NCBI RefSeq assembly: GCF_013366925.1
Contig: NZ_JAALDK010000001.1
Coordinates: 1,805,089 to 1,869,088 of the forward strand
Direction of reading: 5' to 3'
DNA: 64,000 nucleotides
Source of the DNA: Paraburkholderia youngii
GTDB taxonomy: Bacteria > Pseudomonadota > Gammaproteobacteria > Burkholderiales > Burkholderiaceae
The notes below the pieces were generated by a model. It did not search any database. It was not told where the DNA came from and was given only the letters and a program-made list of their open reading frames with translations. Positions within the stretch are counted from its first letter, which is position 1. Each line of letters starts with the position of its first letter. A program made the translations under genes and the position numbers. Positions 52,511-62,398 of the stretch are shown here, one piece after another.

Positions 52511-55500
52511 GTGAAAAATCCGGATGACGAACAACAACAAGGGAGTGGCTGCGTTCCGTGCGACCCGGCCGCTCCAGCGGCATCTCATCCGGTCACGTTT
52601 GCTGCGCCATATCCGCCCTTCCCGCCGTATCCGCCTTACGCTCCTTATCCGCCCTATGCTCCATACGCACCGTACCCACCGCGCGTTCAACCGGTTTGCG
52701 TCGTCCCTTCGGAGGCCGAACCATGCGAGTCCGACACGGAACGTGAGAATGAGTTGCAAACGGGCGAAGGTGAACCATGTGGTGAGTCGGGGCCGCTTGT
52801 ATTTCCAGCGAGCATCAAGGTGCTGCGTCCGGATGATTTGCTGGTCCTCATGTTGCGCTTTTCTGGCTTCGCGTTCCTGGAGAATCCGCCGCGTCTTGAC
52901 CGTACCGCGAGCGACTCCTATATAGCCGTAGAGTTTCCGCCGCAAAGTTTTGGAGAAGAGGCGTTCCTGCAAACGATAGGGCAAGACGCCGAGGCCGCCG
53001 GCCAGCAGGAAGTCACCGCCGACAAGAATTATCCGCCGCAGAACATTGCCGGCACTGAAGACGCCGTGCCCGGCGTTCTGCCGGTTGCGCGCGTCCGGAT
53101 GGCCGCAGCGAGCCGGATCGTCGTGTCGATGCCCGACGAGCAATCGAGCATCGCATTCGATTTGCCGACGATTCTTGGGGCGCTGCGCGACTGGCCCATG
53201 CGGCGCGCAAGCGGCGCAGTCCCGGAACCGTCTGGAGGGCAAATCAGCTTTGACTGGATCGGGAAGCTGGTCCGCGATCCAGCGCTCGTCAGCCTGAAAA
53301 ATGAGACATCCGGGTTCCTGAGTCAGCTCGCCGGCAGCGCGCCGGAGAACGCAGCGTCGCTCACCAATGCGATCGCGCAATCCGGGATACAGCTCGCGCA
53401 ACAGGCGGTGAGCATGTTGTCTGGCGCGTCGACGACGTCTGGCAATGAATCCGCGCACGTCACTGCGGTATTGCGGCAAAATCTTCTGAGTTCGGCGGCC
53501 GCGCTTGAACAGCAGTATCCGGCCCTGCGCGGTGATGCGGCGCGCACGGCCAGCCTGACCGCTCTGTCGATGGCCGCGCTGGAGTCGTTCAGCGTGTTCG
53601 GTCAGGCAAGCCCAGGCGCCGTCACGCGCTTACCCACGCTGCCGTTCTTCACGTTGCTGCTCGGACCTCAGGAGCCGCCAGACAGCGTGACCGCGCTCGA
53701 ACTGCCCTACCGGGTGATCACATCGCCACTCGAACCGGCGCGGTGGGCGCACAGTATCACGCCAGTGACGCGAAATGGTCACACAGAGTTATGGCATACG
53801 CGACTGTCGTCTGGTTCATCAGGTACCGGTCCCGGCGCGCCTGGCCGCATGCGCGCGATCTGGTCGCCCGACTATAGGCCGCAGTCGGAACTTCCCACGC
53901 TCTACCAGGTGATCAGCTTGCCAGGCCCTCCGCCCGGCCGTCCCAATCCAGATGTGATCCGTATGAGCCTGGATCCGGTGGACCGCTCGATGCTCGTTAC
54001 GCTGATGGCGGGCTTCGACGCGACGCCGAGCAAGGGCAACAGCTACAGCCCGATCGGCAGTGAGGCCAAGCGGCTGCATCTGTCGGCGCTTGGTGCGTTG
54101 CTCGACGCAGAAGGCAACTGGGAGGTCAGGCCAGAAGGTATCGACCTCGAGCAGTGGCGACATTTGGCATCGCTTGGGCGCGATCACTATGTGCGTGTTG
54201 TGTATGCCGGCTTTCTCTGTCCGTTTGGCCACGCGGCCTCGCTCGTCAAGGTGACCGAGCGGCGCTTCGAGCCGCTCGGCAAAGATGGGCCCGGGCGCAT
54301 CGCTGTGTTGCGACAGCGATTCTTCCTGCTTGTCCGTCAGCAGCGACGGAGTTACGACGGCACGAATTCTCCAAATAACGGGCGAGACTTCCCGTTCACG
54401 AGCGTCGAGATCCTGACGCGCATCACGCCCGACCTGATGGACCCCGGAGTAGTTGGCACCGCGAGTCACGTGGCGGCCGATCCGACGGCCGGTGATCCCT
54501 ACCAGAACCCAACCATCGAGGCGCGCATGCTGTTCTGGCCGATGGTGCCAACGAGCGACCCGAACAACCCGGCCGACGTGATGTTCGATATTGCGGCGAC
54601 GGATCTGGTGGGCAACCGCGTCACCTTCTCGATGCCGCTGATGTTCGTCGGCGATCCGGCAAACCAGAACACCAACACCACGAGCAACCTGATCGCGGCC
54701 TACAACGCCGCGCAGCCCGAACCGAAGTTGCGCACGTCGCTCGGCGGCAGCGTGGTGGCCTACGCACCGGGCACCGACGCAGACAAGGGTGACACGAAGC
54801 TCCCCACGGCCGATATCACGCTGCACGCCGGCCCGGTCACTGTCCATGACAACACGAACCCGAATTTCTATCCGCAAATATATCGGGCGAACGTGGGCAT
54901 CAAACCCGTGCAGAAGTTGCTCGGCAAGCCCGGCTTTATTTCTGAGGTGACCTATCCGAAGTTTTATTCCGAGAACGGCTTTGACGCCACCGCCAACGCC
55001 GGACAGGTCTTCCTGCAGTTCACGAGCTCGCAGGCGCTGAACTTCGGTGGAGGTACGGACCAGGCGAAGAGCGATACGCTCGGCGCGCTGGCGAGTCCGC
55101 AGATGAATCTGCTCGGCCTGTCGAAGCTCGCCGGTCCGGTGGCAGGGAAGACCGCGAGCACCGCAGACCAGGTCCTCACGGCTCTCGGTAATGTGAAGAA
55201 CTCAACGTTCGACCCGACAGACTTCTTCAACAACGCGACGCTGCTCGGCGGGATCGACCTCGGCGCGATCGTGCAAAAGAGCGCTTCTCTTGCGGGCGAG
55301 GAAGTCCCGAAGATTCTATCGCGGGACTTCCCGGATCGCGTCGAAGCGAGCTTCGACTGGAGCACCACGGTGGTCGGCAGCGATCCTGCTGGATTGATCA
55401 TCCCGCGCGCCGACCCGAGCGGACCGGACACGCGGCTCGTGATGAGTGGCATCGTGACCACGCCGATTCAGTCTGCGGCTTCGCCCACCATTCAGGCGAG

Positions 55501-56374
55501 TGCGACGTTGAACAACTTCAAGGTCAACCTCTTCGGCTTCATCATCCTCTGGTTCGAAAAGCTCGAGTTCAACGCAAAGCGCGGGCAGAAGCCCGACGTC
55601 TCCGTACAACTGCGCGACGGCCAGGACGCGGTGACCTTCGGCGGCCCGCTCGAGTTCGTCAATGCATTGCGGCAGGTCATTCCCGGCAACGGCTTCTCCG
55701 ATCCGCCGGCGATCCAGGTGACGCCAAGCGGAATCGGCGCTTCCTATTCGTTGACGCTGCCCACGATCGGAGTCGGCGTGTTCGTGCTGTCGAACGTATC
55801 ATTAGGCGCGAGCTTCAGCCTGCCGTTCGACGCCACCCCGGCGCGCGTTAACTTTTATTTTTCGCAACGCGAGCACCCGTTTAGCCTGGCGGTGTCGATG
55901 ATCGGCGGCGGTGGCTTCTTCGGCATTGGCATCTCGTCGGCGGGTGTAAATGAGATTGAGGCAGCGCTCGAGTTCGGCGCGATGGTCGCGATCGATCTCG
56001 GCGTCGCGTCCGGCAGCGTCGAGATCAAGGCCGGCGTATATTTCCATTGGCTCGAACCGACACCAGGCCAAGGCACGGTTGAGCTTGCCGGATATGTGCG
56101 CATTCACGGCGAGCTGTGCGTACTCGCACTCATTTCAGTGTCGCTGACTTTCAATTTGCAACTCGGCTACCAGAAAGCCGGCAATTCATCCATTGTATAC
56201 GGCGAGGCGCAGCTCACCGTCGAGATTGACATCCTCATGTTCAGCACGTCCGTCTCGGTGCGTTGCAGGCGGGAATTTGCGGGCAGCGCCGGAGATCCGA
56301 AGTTCATCGACCAGGTCCCTAACGAACAGGTCTGGGCCGACTATTGCGACGCGTTCGCCGTGGAGGCGGTCTGA
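52511..56374 (+). CDS. 1287-residue protein of unknown family with N-terminal Pro-Tyr repeats
   Basis: The start is GTG 52511 with AGGAG 7 nt upstream. Residues 30-60 are PYPPFPPYPPYAPYPPYAPY-type repeats like those in the minus-strand proteins. Then comes an acidic Cys-containing linker and a very large region with no family I recognise (FPASIKVLRPDDLLVLMLRF, LPYRVITSPLEPARWAHSIT). The C-terminal 270 residues are rich in alternating small/hydrophobic residues (VGVFVLSNVSLGASFSLPFD, AVSMIGGGGFFGIGISSAGV, LDLGVASGSVEIKAG-like strands), suggesting a beta-rich solenoid or barrel. No signal peptide or LPXTG. The stop overlaps the next ATG by one base. Confidence 0.75.
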   Translation: MKNPDDEQQQGSGCVPCDPAAPAASHPVTFAAPYPPFPPYPPYAPYPPYAPYAPYPPRVQPVCVVPSEAEPCESDTERENELQTGEGEPCGESGPLVFPASIKVLRPDDLLVLMLRFSGFAFLENPPRLDRTASDSYIAVEFPPQSFGEEAFLQTIGQDAEAAGQQEVTADKNYPPQNIAGTEDAVPGVLPVARVRMAAASRIVVSMPDEQSSIAFDLPTILGALRDWPMRRASGAVPEPSGGQISFDWIGKLVRDPALVSLKNETSGFLSQLAGSAPENAASLTNAIAQSGIQLAQQAVSMLSGASTTSGNESAHVTAVLRQNLLSSAAALEQQYPALRGDAARTASLTALSMAALESFSVFGQASPGAVTRLPTLPFFTLLLGPQEPPDSVTALELPYRVITSPLEPARWAHSITPVTRNGHTELWHTRLSSGSSGTGPGAPGRMRAIWSPDYRPQSELPTLYQVISLPGPPPGRPNPDVIRMSLDPVDRSMLVTLMAGFDATPSKGNSYSPIGSEAKRLHLSALGALLDAEGNWEVRPEGIDLEQWRHLASLGRDHYVRVVYAGFLCPFGHAASLVKVTERRFEPLGKDGPGRIAVLRQRFFLLVRQQRRSYDGTNSPNNGRDFPFTSVEILTRITPDLMDPGVVGTASHVAADPTAGDPYQNPTIEARMLFWPMVPTSDPNNPADVMFDIAATDLVGNRVTFSMPLMFVGDPANQNTNTTSNLIAAYNAAQPEPKLRTSLGGSVVAYAPGTDADKGDTKLPTADITLHAGPVTVHDNTNPNFYPQIYRANVGIKPVQKLLGKPGFISEVTYPKFYSENGFDATANAGQVFLQFTSSQALNFGGGTDQAKSDTLGALASPQMNLLGLSKLAGPVAGKTASTADQVLTALGNVKNSTFDPTDFFNNATLLGGIDLGAIVQKSASLAGEEVPKILSRDFPDRVEASFDWSTTVVGSDPAGLIIPRADPSGPDTRLVMSGIVTTPIQSAASPTIQASATLNNFKVNLFGFIILWFEKLEFNAKRGQKPDVSVQLRDGQDAVTFGGPLEFVNALRQVIPGNGFSDPPAIQVTPSGIGASYSLTLPTIGVGVFVLSNVSLGASFSLPFDATPARVNFYFSQREHPFSLAVSMIGGGGFFGIGISSAGVNEIEAALEFGAMVAIDLGVASGSVEIKAGVYFHWLEPTPGQGTVELAGYVRIHGELCVLALISVSLTFNLQLGYQKAGNSSIVYGEAQLTVEIDILMFSTSVSVRCRREFAGSAGDPKFIDQVPNEQVWADYCDAFAVEAV

Positions 56375-59300
56375 TGGCCCAGCAATCGTTCGTTTTGACC
56401 GCGCTGCCGAATGGCTACAGCGACGATGGCAAGCAACTGCGGCTTTCGGTCTTTCTCTCTCCAAGGCTCGATTGCGAAAGTGACCCGAAGAGACTCGACA
56501 GCTTCGCCGACTGGCTCGACTGGCCGAATTCGCTGGCGAAGGGCAGCCTGAAGGTGTCGTACAACCACAAGAGTGTATCGGTGGCGATGGGCGGCGGCGG
56601 TTCAACCGACCGGCTGGACCCGACGCTAGGCATGCCCGATTCCGCGGTCTGGCGCGCACTCTTCCGTGCCGATCTAGGTGTCCGGAGCTACAGCTTCACG
56701 GACTACTCGAAGCACACCATCAAAACATTCGACGCGACCGATCTCGGAAATCGCGTGGCGTCGCTCTATGGCGACCTGGCCGCGAAGGCAGGCGACAACT
56801 TGCCGCCCGTCTCGGATTTCGTCGACAGCCGAGACTGGGGCGAATGGATGACGGCGGTGTTCTTGCTGGATGAGATCGACGGGGACATTCCCGGCCCCGA
56901 CTCGCGCGAATTGAACTTCGCGCTCCAGCAATTCAGTGACTTTCATACTCCCCTCGCCCCGGCTGCGCGCCGACAAGTGACGCGAACGGATGACCCGCGC
57001 ATTAAGGCCGCGTGGAACGAATATGTCAGTCCGCCAATGCCGAAGCCCGATGAACTGGCGCAACAACTGGAGTTTCATCAGATTGTCGCGTCCATGGGCT
57101 CTTACCCGACCTTGCTGCGAAAGCTTGGTCTGGTTGTCGATCTGCTTCTCTCCAACGACTTCAAGGCGTCGAATGAAGCCGACCTGTCGGTGCAGCTCGT
57201 CTTTCCGAAGGGCGCCCTTGCCACACACGTCGCTGGCCATGCTGCGCCCGTCACGCGCACGCTTCTGAGCGCCAAGTCCTTCGAAGCCACGTCCGATCCG
57301 GGGGCGAAATATCTGGTGAAAGACGGGTTGCTCGATCTCGATGCGAAGCGCTTCACATTACTGCAAGCGGACATCGACAGTGCAGGACTGAAGGCGATGA
57401 ATTTTGCCCGTTCGCTGCTGCGCCGCACGGATCCGGATGCGCGCGTTGATCCCGTCACCCGGCAGGAAGACGCGATCGGCGCGCCGGCACTGAGGACGGC
57501 CGGACTGATGCTCGTGGAACGCGAGCGCGGCGACTGGTTGTCGAGCCGTCTCGCTGCAAACAAGGACCGCAACGCTTCCCTCGAGAATCAGATAGGCGGC
57601 AGTAAGTCCGATAGGGTTCCTCTGCATGCCGAGGACCTGGTGCGCGGCTATCGCTTCGACATCTGGGATGCGACGACGGGTGCCTGGGCCTCACTGTGCC
57701 GCCGGACTGCGACCTATTCGCTAGGCGATGGCAAAGTGACCGTGCAGCCAGCGGCGGGCGAAGAGGAAAGCACCATCCGGCTCGCCGCCACGACACCACC
57801 CGACCCAGCGAGCACCACCAAGGTGCTCTCGCTGCACGAGGCCCTCATGACATGGCACGGCTGGAGTCTCGCGGCGCCGCTGCCCGGGCAGGCTATCCTG
57901 CCCAACGACGCAGTCGATCAGGCACCGGACGGTACCCAGGCGGACGTGCCGCCTGGTGTGCAGCTCACTTCGCGCTTTAAGGCGGTGAAGGCCTCACTGC
58001 CTCGGCTACGATTTGGCCGCCGCTACTGGATCAGGGCGCGCGCTGTTGATCTGGCCGGTAACTCATTGCCGTTCCGCACTGGTGACTTTGGCTCGGAGCA
58101 ACCTGACGCGCACGCGCAGACGTATCTTCGCTTCGAGCCGGTGGCCGCGCCGGTGGTTGGACTGTTGTCGGACGGCGGCGCGGTCGAAGCGCCGGCGGAG
58201 GGCGAATCGATGAACTGCATGGCGATCCGCAGCTTCAATGACACACCCGCGGATAGTGACACGCCGTCCGCACAGCAAGCGCATCGGGCCGCGCTGCCGC
58301 CGCGCGTGAGCGCGCGCGACGTCGAGCATCACGGCATGCTCGATCACGCAGGCCGTGTCGATCCCTCTACGTTCACGATGCTCGCGCATGACAAGGATCG
58401 AGACGCGCAGGATCCCGATGCGGTGCTGCGCGAGGTTACGCTACCAATGCAGGGGCCGTTGGGCGGATCGCCCTCCGACACCACCTTCGCCGTGTACGAA
58501 GACGGGAGGGCGATGACCTATCTGCCTGATCCATATGCGGGCACCGTCGCGGTGCGCATATTCAGTCATCCGAACATCGCGGACGACGAGATCATCCTGG
58601 TCCCCTTCTACCCCGGTGGCGCGTGGCCCGAGGCACAACCTTTCGTCATCGAGGTCTTTGACGGCGGGGCGGCGAAACCGTGGTTCGATGCGGCCAGCCG
58701 GCGCCTGCGCGTGCCTCTTCCCAAGGGCGTGCGTGCACGCATCAGGCTGTCGTCGACGCTCGATGACGCGTCACTGGCAAATATGGGCATCTTCGGGTGG
58801 CTGAAGGCATTCGACCAGAACGCGCAGCGCACGCGGGCGCTTAACGGACAACACTGGATGCTCACGCCAGCACGAGAGTTGACGATCGTGCATGCTGTGC
58901 AGCGCCCCCTCGTGGCGCCCGACATTTCGCTCTTGCAGATCATGAAGCGCGATTTGGGCAGCACTTCCGTACGACCGATGATGCTCGTGAACTGCTCGCT
59001 CGCTACCACCGATCGCCTCGACCTGCTGGCCCGCTGGCATGAACCTTCGGACGATGGCGCGGCGCCGGGCGACCGTCAGCGCGACGACGTCGCATTCTCC
59101 GTGAAAATTACAGACAGTACGGACTACGCGAACGTCCAGGACGGTAACCCGGGCGGCGGACATCCCGAGCACAGCATTGCCGGAGCGGACCTCGTCGGCA
59201 TCAACGCGCTTCTCAAGGGCATCCTGCCCAAGTCGCACGAATTTCACGACACTCGCTATCGGCGGATCGAATACGCGTTTGACGCGACAACCCGGTTTCG

Positions 59301-60486
59301 CGAATTCATGCCCGCCGCGATCCTGACGGGCCAGGACGACTCCGGCGCGACGACGACCACCGACGAGCACATCAAGGTGAGCGGATCGAGCAGCGTGAGA
59401 TGGATACCAAACTCGGCACCGCCTCCCGTTCCCTCGTATCTCTACGCAGTGCCGACCTTCGGCTGGCGCCGTGACGAGGATACGGACGGCCACGCGGTCA
59501 GCGAACGACGCGGCGGCATCCGCGTGTATCTGGACCGGCCGTGGAACGTTTCTGGTTATGGGGAAATGCTCGCGGTGGTGCTGCCGCCCGCGGACTTCAC
59601 GGGCGACCCCGAGAGCGAGCCGAACGGCCATCCTCTCAAGCGCTACGCGACCTTGTGGGGTAACGACCCGGTGTGGGATTCGGCGCTGGTTGCGGGCATT
59701 GGCCCGCGGCGGGGCGACTTCCCGCTCGCGCGCTTCGCGCCCGATGCAAGCGGCAAATGGCTGCCACCCGGCGCCCCGGCCACCGAGGCCGATCAGCGGC
59801 CGGGGACGTTCAAGGCAACGGGCTTCAATCCCCCGGGCGTGCCAGCCGGCACGCTCAAGCTCGAGGTCGCGCCACACGACGTCTTCTGGGATGCCGACCG
59901 GCAACTGTGGCATTGCGACATCGAGATTGCCGCGACAGGCTCCTACTTCCCGTTGATCCGTCTCGCGCTGGCGCGCTACCAGCCGATCTCGGCGGACGAG
60001 GCATGGCTGTCGGGAATCGTGCTGGCGGATTTTCTGGCGCTCGCGCCGGGCCGGTGGGTGGCCATCGCGGCGACAGAGCCACGCCAATGGCAGGTCACCG
60101 TGTCCGGTACCGGTTACGCGAGTTCGAGTGGATGGCAGGAGGCAAAGAGCGAGTCCGCCGCAGCCGACGTCGTGCCTGCAAAAACCAGCGTGATCGAGGT
60201 CTGGGTCGAGCGGCTGGAGCCCCGTCTCGGCGACGATTTTGGTTGGCAGTTGCTGACTGGCGCCGTCGTGACACCAGGCGCGGGCGCGGCTGCGACGGGC
60301 GCGCCCGCGCAAGTTCTCTGGAACGGGCAAGTGTCGGTTCCAGAGAAGGACGCGTGCGGGCATCTAAGGCTTGTCGTCGCGGAATACGAGGAATATGTCG
60401 TCGACGGCGCGAATCCCTATGGCAAGGTGCCGACGCGCAAAGGACGCCGCATCGTCTTCGTGGAGCACCATGCTCTAAAACTCTGA
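56374..60486 (+). CDS. 1370-residue protein of unknown family, coupled to the preceding giant gene
   Basis: Starting at ATG 56374 (GGAGG upstream; TGATG overlap with the previous stop) the product is about 1370 residues. It opens MAQQSFVLTALPNGYSDDGK, then SVFLSPRLDCESDPKRLDSF and ADWLDWPNS, and contains RFGRRYWIRARAVDLAGNSL (fibronectin-like wording), HPNIADDEIILVPFYPGGAW and a C-terminal PLIRLALARYQPISADEAWL. No transmembrane helix, signal peptide or catalytic motif could be identified. Composition is that of a large multi-domain beta protein. Tight coupling indicates equimolar production with the 1287-residue partner. Confidence 0.75.
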   Translation: MAQQSFVLTALPNGYSDDGKQLRLSVFLSPRLDCESDPKRLDSFADWLDWPNSLAKGSLKVSYNHKSVSVAMGGGGSTDRLDPTLGMPDSAVWRALFRADLGVRSYSFTDYSKHTIKTFDATDLGNRVASLYGDLAAKAGDNLPPVSDFVDSRDWGEWMTAVFLLDEIDGDIPGPDSRELNFALQQFSDFHTPLAPAARRQVTRTDDPRIKAAWNEYVSPPMPKPDELAQQLEFHQIVASMGSYPTLLRKLGLVVDLLLSNDFKASNEADLSVQLVFPKGALATHVAGHAAPVTRTLLSAKSFEATSDPGAKYLVKDGLLDLDAKRFTLLQADIDSAGLKAMNFARSLLRRTDPDARVDPVTRQEDAIGAPALRTAGLMLVERERGDWLSSRLAANKDRNASLENQIGGSKSDRVPLHAEDLVRGYRFDIWDATTGAWASLCRRTATYSLGDGKVTVQPAAGEEESTIRLAATTPPDPASTTKVLSLHEALMTWHGWSLAAPLPGQAILPNDAVDQAPDGTQADVPPGVQLTSRFKAVKASLPRLRFGRRYWIRARAVDLAGNSLPFRTGDFGSEQPDAHAQTYLRFEPVAAPVVGLLSDGGAVEAPAEGESMNCMAIRSFNDTPADSDTPSAQQAHRAALPPRVSARDVEHHGMLDHAGRVDPSTFTMLAHDKDRDAQDPDAVLREVTLPMQGPLGGSPSDTTFAVYEDGRAMTYLPDPYAGTVAVRIFSHPNIADDEIILVPFYPGGAWPEAQPFVIEVFDGGAAKPWFDAASRRLRVPLPKGVRARIRLSSTLDDASLANMGIFGWLKAFDQNAQRTRALNGQHWMLTPARELTIVHAVQRPLVAPDISLLQIMKRDLGSTSVRPMMLVNCSLATTDRLDLLARWHEPSDDGAAPGDRQRDDVAFSVKITDSTDYANVQDGNPGGGHPEHSIAGADLVGINALLKGILPKSHEFHDTRYRRIEYAFDATTRFREFMPAAILTGQDDSGATTTTDEHIKVSGSSSVRWIPNSAPPPVPSYLYAVPTFGWRRDEDTDGHAVSERRGGIRVYLDRPWNVSGYGEMLAVVLPPADFTGDPESEPNGHPLKRYATLWGNDPVWDSALVAGIGPRRGDFPLARFAPDASGKWLPPGAPATEADQRPGTFKATGFNPPGVPAGTLKLEVAPHDVFWDADRQLWHCDIEIAATGSYFPLIRLALARYQPISADEAWLSGIVLADFLALAPGRWVAIAATEPRQWQVTVSGTGYASSSGWQEAKSESAAADVVPAKTSVIEVWVERLEPRLGDDFGWQLLTGAVVTPGAGAAATGAPAQVLWNGQVSVPEKDACGHLRLVVAEYEEYVVDGANPYGKVPTRKGRRIVFVEHHALKL

Positions 60487-60524
60487 GCTTGCTGTCATCG
60501 ATCAAGCATTCCCGAGGCGCAATC

Positions 60525-62237
60525 ATGGATCAACAAACGTGGACCGAAGAGACGCTGCGTAATGAGATCCGCCGCTTACGGAATGACCTTGCGCGTCTGC
60601 GCGACATGGCGACCGCGACGGGTTCGTCGGAACAGGCGGTTCTATCGAAGCCGGGGTGGGAACCGCATCCGCATACCCCCGGGGAAAACCTGGTCCGGTA
60701 TGCTTTTGTCACCGTAACGGACTTTAACTTCTTTCCTGGCACCCTCGCTACGGTCAACAGCGTACTTGAATTTCAACCGGAGGCGGACATCTTCATCGTT
60801 GTCAACGAAAAGTGCCCGCTGAGCGAGGCTCAACGTGAATGCCTCGCTGCGGCAGCACGCGTCGTGCTCATGGACTCCTCGCAATATAGCGCCGCCGGAC
60901 TTTACGTGAACGCGTGGGAGTTGAAAGCGTACGCTGCTTGGACACTTGCCGAACACTACGACTACGATGTGGTAGTTGGCATCGATTCCGACTGTATACT
61001 TTGCTCCAACGTCGACGCGGAGATTGAGCGTTGTTTTGCAACCGGGAAATTTCTCGGGGGCCGGGACGGTGATGGCGCGGACTATGACGAATCGTACCGT
61101 GTATACGGTATTGAAACGCCCGCGCGTAACCAGCGCTATATGAGTACCTCCTTATATTTTTGCGCGATTACAGACGCGAACAAACGCGTGTTGCGCAAGT
61201 GGGCACAATGTTGCAATGCGGCCGATTTCAATGCGAAAGGCCCGTTTCCCGGTCACGGTGACCAAGGCGTGCTCAACGCTGTGCTTTTTGCTGAAAACGC
61301 CCCTGATCGCGTCGAGTTGCTTGATAACGCGTTGTGGAGCCAGCACTGGGTGTACTGGGATTCAATTTTTGACTATCGCGACGGCCTCTTCATTAACCTC
61401 ACGGCTGGCCGCCTTGCGCAACGCTCCTTTCACTGCGGCGGCGCCGCCAAATTCTGGTCGCGTGAACATGCCGACGAGGTGAGCGGCACGCGTTCGCTGC
61501 AGACGTATCCGTACGTCTGGTACTTGGCGATGTTCTGGTTCGGCCAATGTTCAAATTGGTCTAGGGATCCCTTTTTGCTCATACCTCCCAACAGTCACCA
61601 TTTGCCGGGCGAACTACTTCATTTCTGTTCCCAGATCATGCAGGTCTACCCACCTGCGCGAACAAGGTGGGAAGGGATTACGGATGCGTTGATCGATCGT
61701 GTACTCAATGGCGTTCCACGCGCGATGTCACTCGGCGGCGGTAGTATGAGTGAAGTCTTCGAACTGGTCTCAAACCGTCGATCCATACACCGATACGTCG
61801 AAATAGGCTGTTACGAAGGCGGGTCGATTCTTGCACTTGCGATGCGCTTTGCCAACCGTGACATCGATTTTTACGCGGTTGAATCGTTCATGGGAAACAT
61901 GGACGGCTCGATGGATGGTTGGCCTCTGCCATCAAGGAGGCGGTTTATGGACAATCTTGCACGGTACCCGACTTTGCGCGTGACCTCCGTGCCGGGACAT
62001 TCGGGGCTAGCAGCCAATCTGTTCGATGATGCGAGCATCGACTGCGTGTTTATAGATGCATGCCATGAAACGTCCACCGTGCTCCTCGATATCGACGTCT
62101 GGAGGCCTAAGCTCAGGCCAGGAGGATTGATCTGCGGCGACGATTACGGGTGGGACTCGGTCCGTGAGGCCGTCCAACAACGCTTTACGCGCGTGGAGGT
62201 GAGTCCTTCCGGGGCCGTGTGGTGGACGACGCCCTGA
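60525..62237 (+). CDS. Glycosyltransferase - SAM methyltransferase fusion with N-terminal coiled coil
   Basis: A 570-residue protein from ATG 60525. Residues 5-30 form a short coiled coil (EETLRNEIRRLRNDLARLRD). Residues about 60-340 resemble a GT-A glycosyltransferase: FVTVTDFNFFPGTLATVNSV, then VVVGIDSDC with the metal-binding Asp154-Ser-Asp156, STSLYFCAITDANKRVLRKW and GHGDQGVLNAVLF. Residues about 405-570 are a class I methyltransferase (YVEIGCYEGGSILALAM; IDCVFIDACHETSTVLLDID; LRPGGLICGDDYG). It would transfer and O-methylate a sugar. It follows the giant gene by 38 bp, so it is likely cotranscribed; its target may be the Ser-rich proteins. Confidence 0.75.
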   Translation: MDQQTWTEETLRNEIRRLRNDLARLRDMATATGSSEQAVLSKPGWEPHPHTPGENLVRYAFVTVTDFNFFPGTLATVNSVLEFQPEADIFIVVNEKCPLSEAQRECLAAAARVVLMDSSQYSAAGLYVNAWELKAYAAWTLAEHYDYDVVVGIDSDCILCSNVDAEIERCFATGKFLGGRDGDGADYDESYRVYGIETPARNQRYMSTSLYFCAITDANKRVLRKWAQCCNAADFNAKGPFPGHGDQGVLNAVLFAENAPDRVELLDNALWSQHWVYWDSIFDYRDGLFINLTAGRLAQRSFHCGGAAKFWSREHADEVSGTRSLQTYPYVWYLAMFWFGQCSNWSRDPFLLIPPNSHHLPGELLHFCSQIMQVYPPARTRWEGITDALIDRVLNGVPRAMSLGGGSMSEVFELVSNRRSIHRYVEIGCYEGGSILALAMRFANRDIDFYAVESFMGNMDGSMDGWPLPSRRRFMDNLARYPTLRVTSVPGHSGLAANLFDDASIDCVFIDACHETSTVLLDIDVWRPKLRPGGLICGDDYGWDSVREAVQQRFTRVEVSPSGAVWWTTP

Positions 62238-62398
62238 TGTTCTGCGTGGCGGCCTAGTGGCCGGAGTTTCTCTCCGTTACTTAGATCCGCTGACGGGCTC
62301 TGGCGTAGCTACGACGCACCGGTGGATTACGCGCATCACGCGGCTCTACGGGCTACTGTTTCTTGACAGAAGGATGCGAACCACGGACGGAGCGTTCC
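62238..62398. other. Gap between convergent genes
   Basis: No gene. GGCCTAGTGGCC (about 62250-62261) is a short palindrome just after the fusion-protein stop, but no T-run follows. Confidence 0.35.

Noticed and set aside
58771..60363. 530-codon minus-strand frame
   Set aside because: Antisense to the 1370-residue gene; composition rich in Arg/His/Val typical of GC-rich shadows.
59673..60524. Long frame upstream of the glycosyltransferase-methyltransferase start
   Set aside because: It overlaps the giant gene in another frame and has arginine-rich shadow composition; real homology starts at the ATG 60525.
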